From the NCBI RefSeq assembly GCF_040905785.1, contig NZ_JBBDQW010000016.1:1-64000 (forward strand): a DNA stretch of 64,000 nucleotides. Direction: 5' to 3'. Of this stretch, positions 48,622 through 55,906 are shown in pieces (within the stretch, counting starts at the first letter, position 1; every line of letters starts with the position of its first letter). The position numbers and the translations under genes were made by a program. A model generated the notes under the pieces. It was not told the DNA's origin, did not search any database, and saw only the letters and a list, made by a program, of their open reading frames with translations. This DNA comes from Tistlia sp040905785. GTDB taxonomy: Bacteria > Pseudomonadota > Alphaproteobacteria > Kiloniellales > DSM-21159.

Positions 48622-49489
48622 GGAGGACCTCCTCGATCTTGCGGTTGTAGCCCTCGATGTCGCGGTTGAAGGCGTCGAGCGCGAAGGTGATCTTGCGGAT
48701 CTTGGGCACGAAGCGGTCGGCGGCGACCTCCTCGAGGGCGGCATCGTAGCCGTCCCTGTCGATCGGCTGGAACTTGACCAGGTCGCCGGGCCGGAAGAAG
48801 ACCATGAAGTCGCGCAGGTAGTTGAGCTTCTGCTGCGGGTCGAAGATCGGCATCGGCGTGATCCCGAACATCTGGTAGCCGCCGGCGCCGCGCACCGAGT
48901 AGATGCAGGAGAAGCAGCCGCCGTAGCCGACCGTCAGCTTCGGCGTGTCGGTGCGCGGCCTGAGGTACTTCGGCACCTGGATCTGCCGCTTGCGCTCGAC
49001 CGTCTGGTAGAGGAACGGCAGCCCCGAGACGAAGCCGACCATGGAGACGAACCAGGGCGAGCCGGAATGCGCGGCGATGAAGGCCTCGACCGATTCGAAG
49101 CCGTTGATCCGGGCGGCGTAGTCCAGGTCGGTGCCGCTCGGGTCCTGGTGGCGCTCGCGGAAGCGCATCAGGGTCTCGTGGGTCCAGGGGTCCTGGTAGA
49201 AGACCGGCACCTCGATGACCCGGGTCTCCAGGCTCGGCTCGTGCCGCGCCGCCTCGGCCTCCAGCTTCTTCAGCTCGGCGACCATGTCGTCTGGCCGGAT
49301 CACGTCCGGGTCGAACTTGATCTGGAAGGAGGCGTTCGCCGGACAGATCTCGGTGACGCCCTTGATGCCCGACTCGCGCACCGCGTCGGTAATGGCGAGG
49401 CTCTTGAAGAAGGCCTCCAGCGACATCTCCTCGTCGACCTCGACGAAGACGTGCTCGTCGCCGCCGAAGGTGTAGCGTGCTTCTCTCAT
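48611..49489 (-). CDS. KipI/PxpB-family subunit (allophanate hydrolase subunit 1)
   Basis: A 292-residue AHS1-family protein. It contains KGVTEICPANASFQIKFDPD, WFVSMVGFVSGLPFLYQTVE, and YGGCFSCIYSVRGAGGYQMFG. It is longer than the usual 220-residue PxpB because of an N-terminal extension and a middle insertion. The start codon shares one base with the stop of the biotin carboxylase gene (TGATG), so the genes are coupled. It partners with the downstream KipA-like subunit. Confidence 0.86.
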   Translation of the reverse strand: MREARYTFGGDEHVFVEVDEEMSLEAFFKSLAITDAVRESGIKGVTEICPANASFQIKFDPDVIRPDDMVAELKKLEAEAARHEPSLETRVIEVPVFYQDPWTHETLMRFRERHQDPSGTDLDYAARINGFESVEAFIAAHSGSPWFVSMVGFVSGLPFLYQTVERKRQIQVPKYLRPRTDTPKLTVGYGGCFSCIYSVRGAGGYQMFGITPMPIFDPQQKLNYLRDFMVFFRPGDLVKFQPIDRDGYDAALEEVAADRFVPKIRKITFALDAFNRDIEGYNRKIEEVLHAN

Positions 49490-50874
49490 CAGCCGGCGCC
49501 CTCCTCTTCTGATCCCAACTTGGTCGCGTTCGTCTCCAGCCAGCCCTCGAGCCAGCGCGTATGGTAGCGCGCCGCCCGCACCTCGGGGTCGGCGGCGAGC
49601 GCCAGGTGCAGCGGCGCCGTGGTCTTGACGCCCTCGATCCGCAGCTCGCCGAGCGCCCGGCTGAGCCGGGCCAGCGCGCGCGGCCGGTCCTCTGCCCAGA
49701 CGATCAGCTTGCCGAGCAGCGAGTCGTAGAAGGGCGGGATCGCGTAGCCCGGGTAGAGCAGGCTGTCGAAGCGCACGCCCGGCCCGCCGGGCACGCGCAG
49801 GTCCGAGACGAGGCCGGGGAAGGGCATGAAGCCGTTGGCCGGGTCCTCGGCGTTGATACGCACCTCGATGGCGTGGCCCGACAGCGCGATCTGCTCCTGG
49901 CGCAGCGACAGCGGCGCGCCTCCGGCGATGGCCAGCATTTCGGCGATCAGGTCGATGCCGGTGACGCACTCGGTCACGGGATGCTCGACCTGGATGCGCG
50001 TGTTCATCTCGATGAAGAAGAAGTCCCCGCCGTCCTCGTCGTAGAGGAACTCGACGGTGCCGGCGCCGCGGTAGCGGACCGCCTCGGCCAGGCGCACGGC
50101 GGCGGCGCAGAGCTGTTCGCGGACCGCCGGATCGAGGCCGATCGCCGGCGCCTCCTCCCAGACCTTCTGGCGCCGGCGCTGCAGCGAGCACTCGCGCTCG
50201 AAGCAGTGCACGACCCGCTCGCCGTCGCCGAGCAGCTGGACCTCGACGTGGCGCGCCCGGGGAATCGCCTTCTCGACGTAGAGCCCGCCGTCGCCGAAGG
50301 CGGCCTTGGCCTCGGCGCCGGCCTGGTGGAACAGCCTGTCGAACTCGTGCTCGTCGTGGGCGATGCGGATGCCGCGGCCGCCGCCGCCGGCGGCGGCCTT
50401 GATCAGCACCGGGTAGCCGGTTTCCGCCAGGATCCCGCGCGCCGCCTCGACGCTCTCCAGCCGGCCGCGGCTGCCCGGCACCACCGGCACCCCGGCCTCC
50501 ATCGCCGCCTCGCGGGCCGCGACCTTGTCGCCCATCCGGCGGATCGTCGCCGCGCTCGGCCCGACGAAGACGATGCCGGCCTCCTCGACCGCCGCGGCGA
50601 AGGCGGCGTTCTCGGCCAGGAAGCCGTAGCCCGGGTGGATCGCGTCGGCGCCGGCCTCGCGCGCGGCCGCCAGGATCGCGCCGATGTCGAGATAGGACTT
50701 GGAGGCCGGCGCCGGCCCGATCTCGATGGCGGCGTCGGCCAGCTGCACCGCCAGCGAGTCGGCGTCGGCGGCGCTGTGCGCCTGCACCGTGCGGATGCCC
50801 AGCTCGCGCGCCGCCCGCACGATCCGGACGGCGATCTCGCCGCGGTTGGCGATCAGCAGGGTGGCGATGGCCAT
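49489..50874 (-). CDS. biotin carboxylase (AccC-like)
   Basis: A 461-residue ATP-grasp biotin carboxylase. It has LLIANRGEIAVRIVRAARE, GPSAATIRRMGDKVAAR, the glycine-rich loop AAAGGGGRGIR, and EMNTRIQVEHPVTE. It carboxylates biotin on the small carrier protein encoded immediately upstream. The gene is probably not the housekeeping accC, because its neighbours are carboxyltransferase/oxoprolinase-type subunits and not fatty-acid genes. Confidence 0.93.
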   Translation of the reverse strand: MAIATLLIANRGEIAVRIVRAARELGIRTVQAHSAADADSLAVQLADAAIEIGPAPASKSYLDIGAILAAAREAGADAIHPGYGFLAENAAFAAAVEEAGIVFVGPSAATIRRMGDKVAAREAAMEAGVPVVPGSRGRLESVEAARGILAETGYPVLIKAAAGGGGRGIRIAHDEHEFDRLFHQAGAEAKAAFGDGGLYVEKAIPRARHVEVQLLGDGERVVHCFERECSLQRRRQKVWEEAPAIGLDPAVREQLCAAAVRLAEAVRYRGAGTVEFLYDEDGGDFFFIEMNTRIQVEHPVTECVTGIDLIAEMLAIAGGAPLSLRQEQIALSGHAIEVRINAEDPANGFMPFPGLVSDLRVPGGPGVRFDSLLYPGYAIPPFYDSLLGKLIVWAEDRPRALARLSRALGELRIEGVKTTAPLHLALAADPEVRAARYHTRWLEGWLETNATKLGSEEEGAG

Positions 50875-50881
50875 CGGCGGC

Positions 50882-51121
50882 TCAGCCCTCGAGCGTGGCG
50901 AGCCGCTGGCCGGCCTGGACCGGCCCCTCGTTCTCGACGAGGAACTCGGCGATCCGCCCCTCGACCGTCGACTTGACCTCGTGGAACGACTTCATGACCT
51001 CGACCAGGCCGACCACGTCGCCCTTGGCGACGCTGTCCCCGACCTCCTTGTAGGGCGGCTGGTCGGGCGCCGGGCGCCGGTAGAAAGTGCCGGGGAGCGG
51101 CGAGATGATCTGGTCGGCCAT
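50882..51121 (-). CDS. biotinyl-domain carrier protein (AccB-like)
   Basis: A 79-residue single biotinyl domain with the biotin-acceptor Lys44 in EVMKS. The N-terminal ISPLPGTFYRRPAPDQPPY is the usual AccB lead-in, but the long Pro/Ala-rich N-terminal half of AccB is absent. AGGAGG precedes the ATG. It lies between the PxpA gene and the biotin carboxylase gene. Confidence 0.93.
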   Translation of the reverse strand: MADQIISPLPGTFYRRPAPDQPPYKEVGDSVAKGDVVGLVEVMKSFHEVKSTVEGRIAEFLVENEGPVQAGQRLATLEG

Positions 51122-51172
51122 GGTCTGCCTCCTGCTGGTTCTGTCTTGCGGGCGTGCGGCGGTCGCGGGCGC

Positions 51173-51904
51173 TCAGGCGGCGGCGAGGTAGGGCTTCACG
51201 GTCTCGCGGACTCGCGCCGCGACGGCGACGGCGTTGGGTGTGTCGGAGTGCACGCAGATGGTGTCGCTGCCGACCCGCACGGTCTTGCCGCCGACCGAGG
51301 TCGTGGTGCCCTCCTTGATCGCGGTCAAGCTGCGCTGGGCGGCGCGCTCGGGATCGACCGCCTCGTGCTCGCGGGTGATCAGCAGGCCGCCGTCGTCGGC
51401 GTACTCCAGGTCGGCGTAGTACTCGCCGACGAACTGGTGGCCGCGCGCCTTGTAGACCTCCTCGTGCAGGCAATTGACCATACCGTAGAGCGGCACGCGG
51501 AAGATGTCGGCGACGTCGGCGACCGCCTGGGCGATCGGCTCCAGACGCGCCGCCATGCCGTAGAGCGCGCCGTGCGGCTTGATGTGGTTCAGCGTCATGC
51601 CCTCGGCCTCGAGGAAGCCCTTGAGCGCGCCGACCTGGTAGATCAGGCAGTTCGCCAGCTCCTCGCGCTCGATCTTCATCTCGCGCCGGCCGAAGCCCTG
51701 CAGGTCGGGCAGCGAGGGGTGGGCGCCGACCCTGACGCCGTGCTGCCTGGCCAGGCGCACGGTCTTGCGCATGTGGTTGAAGTCGGAGGCGTGGAAGCCG
51801 CAGGCGACGTTGGCGGCCGTGATCAGCGGCATCATCCCCTCGTCGTCGCCCATGCGGTAGAGCCCGAAGCTCTCGCCCATGTCGCAGTTGATCATCGTCG
51901 GCAT
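51173..51904 (-). CDS. pxpA: LamB/YcsF-family 5-oxoprolinase subunit A
   Basis: A 243-residue LamB/YcsF protein. It begins MINCDMGESFGLYRMGDDEG and has ITAANVACGFHASDFNHM, GVRVGAHPSLPDLQGFGRRE and TICVHSDTPNAV. PxpA works with PxpB and PxpC to hydrolyse 5-oxoproline with ATP. AAAGGAGGA precedes the ATG. It stands between the ABC transporter and the biotin-carrier genes; combined with them it could act on a cyclic amide imported by that transporter. Confidence 0.9.
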   Translation of the reverse strand: MPTMINCDMGESFGLYRMGDDEGMMPLITAANVACGFHASDFNHMRKTVRLARQHGVRVGAHPSLPDLQGFGRREMKIEREELANCLIYQVGALKGFLEAEGMTLNHIKPHGALYGMAARLEPIAQAVADVADIFRVPLYGMVNCLHEEVYKARGHQFVGEYYADLEYADDGGLLITREHEAVDPERAAQRSLTAIKEGTTTSVGGKTVRVGSDTICVHSDTPNAVAVAARVRETVKPYLAAA

Positions 51905-51964
51905 CTCGTTTCCTCCTTTGGCGGGGCCGCTCTGCCGCCAGGCGACGGCGGCCCTTGTTTGCCG

Positions 51965-52999
51965 TCAGTCTTTCAGGTCGGCGATGTAGCGCAGCCGGAT
52001 CTGGTCGGCGACCACAGCCAGAATCAGCAGCGCGCCCAGCACCACGGTCTGCAGATAGGATTCGATGCGCGCCAGGTTCATGCCGTTCTGCACCAGTCCG
52101 ATGAACAGCGCGCCGAGCACGACGTTCTCGACCCGGCCGACGCCGCCGCGCAGCGAGACGCCGGCGATGACGCAGGCGGCGATCGATTCCAGGGGCATGG
52201 AAGCGCCGATGTTGGCCTCCCCGGTGTCCAGGCGCGCGGTCAGCAGCATGCCGCCGACGGCCGCCAGCAGGGCGGCGACGACGTAGGTCAGGAACAGCAC
52301 CGTGCGGGTGCCGATGCCGGAGAGGCGCGCAGCCTTGATGTTTCCGCCGACGGCGTAGAGCCAGCGGCCGAAGGGCGTCCAGGCGACCAGCAGGTAGACC
52401 AGCAGGATCAGCGCCGCGGTCACGTAGATCGGCACCGCGATGCCGAACCAGGTGCCGAAGCCGAAGACGTCGCCGAAGGCCACCGGCATGCCGTAGACCG
52501 GCACGCCGCCGGTCAGGAACAGGGCGATGCCGAAGCCGACCGAGGCCATGCCCAGGGTCATGATGAAGGGCGAGACGTTGAACAGCGCGACGCCGATGCC
52601 GTTGGCGACGCCGATCGCCGTGCCGGCCAGGACGCCGGCCAGGACCCCGGCCGCGATCGCCAGCGCCGGCGCCTCGGGCATCGCCCCGTAGACCGTCGCC
52701 ATGGTCATGGCGCCGACCACGGAGGAGAGCGCCAGCACCGTGCCGACCGACAGGTCGAAGCCGCCGGTCAGCAGCGCGAACATCTGGCCCAGCGAGACGA
52801 TGGTGAGATAGACCGACTGCCGCACCACGTTCATCAGGTTGCGGCCGGTCAGGAAGTTGTCCGACATCAGCGTGAAGACGACGACCGCGACGATCAGCAG
52901 GAAGGGCAGCACGCCGAGGCGCACGAACAGCCGCTTCAGCCACAGCATCGGGTCGCGGCGCGGCGCCTCCTCCCTTTCCGTCGAATCCCCTCCTGCCAT
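51965..52999 (-). CDS. ribose-type ABC transporter permease
   Basis: A 344-residue membrane protein of the RbsC/BPD_transp_2 family with about nine or ten helices. Landmarks are FALLTGGFDLSVGTVLALSS, ANGIGVALFNVSPFIMTLGM, YAVGGNIKAARLSGI and LESIAACVIAGVSLRGGVG. The ATG shares one base with the stop codon of the ATPase gene (TGATG). It forms the pore of the transporter encoded by the three minus-strand genes. Confidence 0.93.
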   Translation of the reverse strand: MAGGDSTEREEAPRRDPMLWLKRLFVRLGVLPFLLIVAVVVFTLMSDNFLTGRNLMNVVRQSVYLTIVSLGQMFALLTGGFDLSVGTVLALSSVVGAMTMATVYGAMPEAPALAIAAGVLAGVLAGTAIGVANGIGVALFNVSPFIMTLGMASVGFGIALFLTGGVPVYGMPVAFGDVFGFGTWFGIAVPIYVTAALILLVYLLVAWTPFGRWLYAVGGNIKAARLSGIGTRTVLFLTYVVAALLAAVGGMLLTARLDTGEANIGASMPLESIAACVIAGVSLRGGVGRVENVVLGALFIGLVQNGMNLARIESYLQTVVLGALLILAVVADQIRLRYIADLKD

Positions 53000-54570
53000 C
53001 AGGCGGCGTCCCTTTCGAAGAAGTGGCCGAGCACGGCCTCCTCGGTGATCTCCTCGCCGGCCAGCTCGGCCTGCACCCGGCCGCGGTAGAAGACGTAGGC
53101 GCGGTGGCTGAGGTGCAGCACCTCCGGCAGGTCCGAGGAGATCAGCAGGATCCCGGCACCGGCCTCGCAGAGGTCGCGGATGAACTCGTAAATCGCGACG
53201 CGCGTGCCGACGTCGACGCCGACCGTGGGCTCGTCGAAGGCGAAGACCTGGGCCGGGCGGGTCAGGCACTTGGCCAGCATGACCTTCTGCTGGTTGCCGC
53301 CCGAGAAGGCGCCGGCGACGCGCTCGATGTGCGGCGGCTGCAGGTTGAGCTGCTCGGCGAGCTCGCGCACCCGGTCGCGCTCGCCGGTGCGGTCGAGCAG
53401 CGGGCCGCGGCTGAAGGGCGCCAGGCCGAGCGACGCCAGCCCGACGTTCTCGCGCACCGAGCGCATCATCACCAGGCCCTCCTCGCGCCGGTCCGGCGGC
53501 ACGTAGAAGAAGCCGCGCCTGAGCATCTGGCGGGGGCCGAGGCCGGTCACCGTCTCGCCCTTCAGGCGGACCGTGCCGCCGACGATCTTCTCCAGGCCGA
53601 AGCAGGCGCGGGCGATCTCGGACTTGCCGGAGCCGACCAGGCCGGCAAGGCCGACGATCTCGCCGGCGCGCACCGACAGGGAGGCGTCGCGCAGGCTGCC
53701 GCTCGCCGTCGTCAGCCCCTCGACCGAGAGTAGCTCGACGCCGGGGCGGAAGGCGACCTTCGGGAAGAGCTCCTCGAAGACGCGCCCGGTCATCAGGCGG
53801 ACCAGGTCCTCTTCCGAGGTCGTCTGGGCGTCGACCGTGTCGACGTAGCGACCGTCGCGCAGCACGGTGATGCGGTCGCCGATGCGGCGGATCTCGCTGA
53901 GCCGGTGCGTGATGTAGATGACGCCGACGCCCTCGGCCTTGATCTGCGCGATCAGCTCGAACAGCTGCGCCGTCTCGCGCTCGGTCAAGGAGGCCGTCGG
54001 CTCGTCGAGGATCAGCACCGAAAGCTCGGAGCGGAAGGCCTTGGCGATCTCGACCATCTGCTGCTCGGCGCGGGTCAGGTGCAGGACCCGGTCGCGCGGA
54101 CGCAGCGGAAAGCCGAGCCGCTTCAGGATCTCCTCGGCGCGCGCATGCAGGGCGGCGCGGTCGAGCAGCCCGAAGCGGGTGTTCTCGGCACCGAGGAAGA
54201 GGTTCTCCTCGACGGTCATCTGCGGCACCAGGGAGAACTCCTGGAAGACCGCCGAGATGCCGAGGCCGCGGGCGTGATGGACCGAGCCGAGCTCGACCGG
54301 CTCGCCGCGGAAGCGGATCTCGCCGTCGCTCGGCTTGAGCGCGCCGGCGAGCAGCGAGATCAGGGTCGACTTGCCGGCGCCGTTCTCGCCGAACAGCACG
54401 TGGACCTCGCCGGCCCGCAGCGCAAAGTCGACGCGGTCGAGCGCCAGCACGCCGGGAAAGCGCCGGCTGACGCCCCTCACCTCGAGCAGGAGCGGCTCGC
54501 CGGGCGCCGGCTCCGGCGGGCGGGCGGCCCGGTCGCCCGGGCCGCCCTCCTGGTCGGTCTGCAGGCTCAT
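52999..54570 (-). CDS. ribose-type ABC transporter ATP-binding protein (double ATPase)
   Basis: A 523-residue RbsA-type protein with two nucleotide-binding domains. The first has Walker A GENGAGKST near residue 60 and Walker B LILDEPTASL. The second has a degenerate Walker A GLVGSGKSE, signature SGGNQQK and FAFDEPTVGVDVG. The signature of domain 1 is LTRAEQQMVEIAKA, a variant of LSVAQQQMVEIAKA. The ATG at 54570 begins the normal N-terminus; the upstream open frame is not used. Confidence 0.93.
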   Translation of the reverse strand: MSLQTDQEGGPGDRAARPPEPAPGEPLLLEVRGVSRRFPGVLALDRVDFALRAGEVHVLFGENGAGKSTLISLLAGALKPSDGEIRFRGEPVELGSVHHARGLGISAVFQEFSLVPQMTVEENLFLGAENTRFGLLDRAALHARAEEILKRLGFPLRPRDRVLHLTRAEQQMVEIAKAFRSELSVLILDEPTASLTERETAQLFELIAQIKAEGVGVIYITHRLSEIRRIGDRITVLRDGRYVDTVDAQTTSEEDLVRLMTGRVFEELFPKVAFRPGVELLSVEGLTTASGSLRDASLSVRAGEIVGLAGLVGSGKSEIARACFGLEKIVGGTVRLKGETVTGLGPRQMLRRGFFYVPPDRREEGLVMMRSVRENVGLASLGLAPFSRGPLLDRTGERDRVRELAEQLNLQPPHIERVAGAFSGGNQQKVMLAKCLTRPAQVFAFDEPTVGVDVGTRVAIYEFIRDLCEAGAGILLISSDLPEVLHLSHRAYVFYRGRVQAELAGEEITEEAVLGHFFERDAA

Positions 54571-54602
54571 GGTCGAGCGAGAGTCCGCCGGTTCTAGAGC
54601 GA

Positions 54603-55697
54603 CTACTCGCCGACCCGGAACACCGGCCTGAAGCCGTCCGGCGCCAGGGCCGCGGCCTGGTCGAAGGAGTCGATGTTCTCCTCGGTGATCACGTAGAGCG
54701 CGGGACCCGCGTGCTTGACGTAGTCCTTGCCCTCGAGGATGCGCACCGCCTGGTCGACGGCGATGCGGCCCTGAATCACCGTCGAGTCGGTCGGGGCCGC
54801 CAGGATCTGGCCGCGCTTGATGCCCTGGAAGACGCCCGGCGTGAAGTAATAGGAGACGACCTTGATCTGGTCGGACAGGCCGCGCGAGCGCAGCACCGGC
54901 ACCGCCGCCTCGGCGGTCACCGCCGTGCCGACGATGTAGTCGAGGTCCGGATAGGCCTCCAGGGTGTCCTCGACCAGCTTCGATTGCACCTCCTTGCCGG
55001 TGTCGCCGTATTTGGTGTCGACGACCTCGACGGCGCTGCCCTCGATGGCGCCCAGGAAGCCGGTGTTGCCGGCCTCGACCCAGCCGGCGCCGGCCGGGCC
55101 CGGGAACCAGGCGACCTTCACCGGGTCGCTGCCGGCCGGATGCAGGCCGGCGACGTACTCGCCCGCCTTGGCGCCCATCTCGCCGAAGGAGACCAGCGAC
55201 TTGGCCGAGAGCTCCGGCGAGGAGATTCCGTTGATCACGTCGATCACGGGGATGCCCTTGCCGCGCACTTGCGAGACCAGGTTGTTGAGGCCGTCGTAGG
55301 AGATCGCACCGATGATCACGGCGTCGGCGCCGGCCTCGACGCAGTCCTCGATCTGCGAGATCTGGGTGTTGAGCTCGGTGTAGCCGCCGGCGTCGGCGAG
55401 CGTCATGCCGACGCCCAGACGCTTGGCCTCCTCGGCGACGCCGTAGTCGACGGCCAGCCAGTAGGCGTCCTTCATGTGCGGGAAGGAGACGCAGATCTCC
55501 CAGGCCTTGGAGGCCTTGTCGAGCGGCTCGTAGTCGACCGTCGTGCGCGGGCTCGCCATGTCGAAGGGCGGGTCCCAGACCTCGACCGAATAGGGGTACC
55601 AGTCCTCGGCGAGCGCGCCGCCGGCGAAGCCGGCCCCGGCCGCCAGCGTGGTCACGAGCGCAAGGCCGCGCCCTCTCGTCATCGCGAAAGCTGTCAT
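54603..55697 (-). CDS. TorT-like periplasmic binding protein of an ABC transporter
   Basis: A 364-residue periplasmic binding protein of the RbsB fold (signal peptide about residues 1-30, ending GGALAED). The stretch WYPYSVEVWDPPFDM, followed by WEICVSFPHMKDAYW and LGVGMTLADAGGYTELNTQI, is strikingly TorT-like (TMAO-sensor binding protein). No TorS or TorR gene is present; a permease and ATPase follow, so here it serves an ABC transporter. GGGAGATGCGAG precedes the ATG. The ligand is unknown; linkage to pxpA and biotin-dependent genes hints at a cyclic amide or related N-compound. Confidence 0.88.
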   Translation of the reverse strand: MTAFAMTRGRGLALVTTLAAGAGFAGGALAEDWYPYSVEVWDPPFDMASPRTTVDYEPLDKASKAWEICVSFPHMKDAYWLAVDYGVAEEAKRLGVGMTLADAGGYTELNTQISQIEDCVEAGADAVIIGAISYDGLNNLVSQVRGKGIPVIDVINGISSPELSAKSLVSFGEMGAKAGEYVAGLHPAGSDPVKVAWFPGPAGAGWVEAGNTGFLGAIEGSAVEVVDTKYGDTGKEVQSKLVEDTLEAYPDLDYIVGTAVTAEAAVPVLRSRGLSDQIKVVSYYFTPGVFQGIKRGQILAAPTDSTVIQGRIAVDQAVRILEGKDYVKHAGPALYVITEENIDSFDQAAALAPDGFRPVFRVGE

Positions 55698-55835
55698 CTC
55701 GCATCTCCCTGTTCACCGGCCGGCATCGGCGCCGGCCGTCCCGTGAAAAGCCCCCGCAGCGTCGTTCTTGTTGCTTCGCTGCCGAGGCTTATCGTTGCGG
55801 TTGCGAGGGGTATTGTGAAATAGGAAATGATGGAG

Positions 55836-55859
55836 ACTGATATTAGGAAAACTGATATC
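55836..55859. promoter_or_regulatory. operator-like repeats upstream of the TorT-type ABC operon
   Basis: actgatat occurs at 55836-55843 and 55851-55858, 15 bases apart. The overlapping gatat...atatc forms an inverted repeat (55839-55859). The region is markedly AT-rich within GC-rich surroundings. It lies about 140 bases upstream of the transporter genes and about 50 bases downstream of the molybdoenzyme stop codon. Confidence 0.45.
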
Positions 55860-55906
55860 GCTTGCCCATGAGCTCGCCCGCTGCCTCGCCGCCGCGTCCG
55901 CCTGAG

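Noticed and set aside
54603..55697. TMAO sensor protein TorT of a TorTSR system
   Set aside because: No TorS or TorR homologue is adjacent, and an ABC permease and ATPase follow directly. The protein is better read as a transporter binding protein of the same fold.
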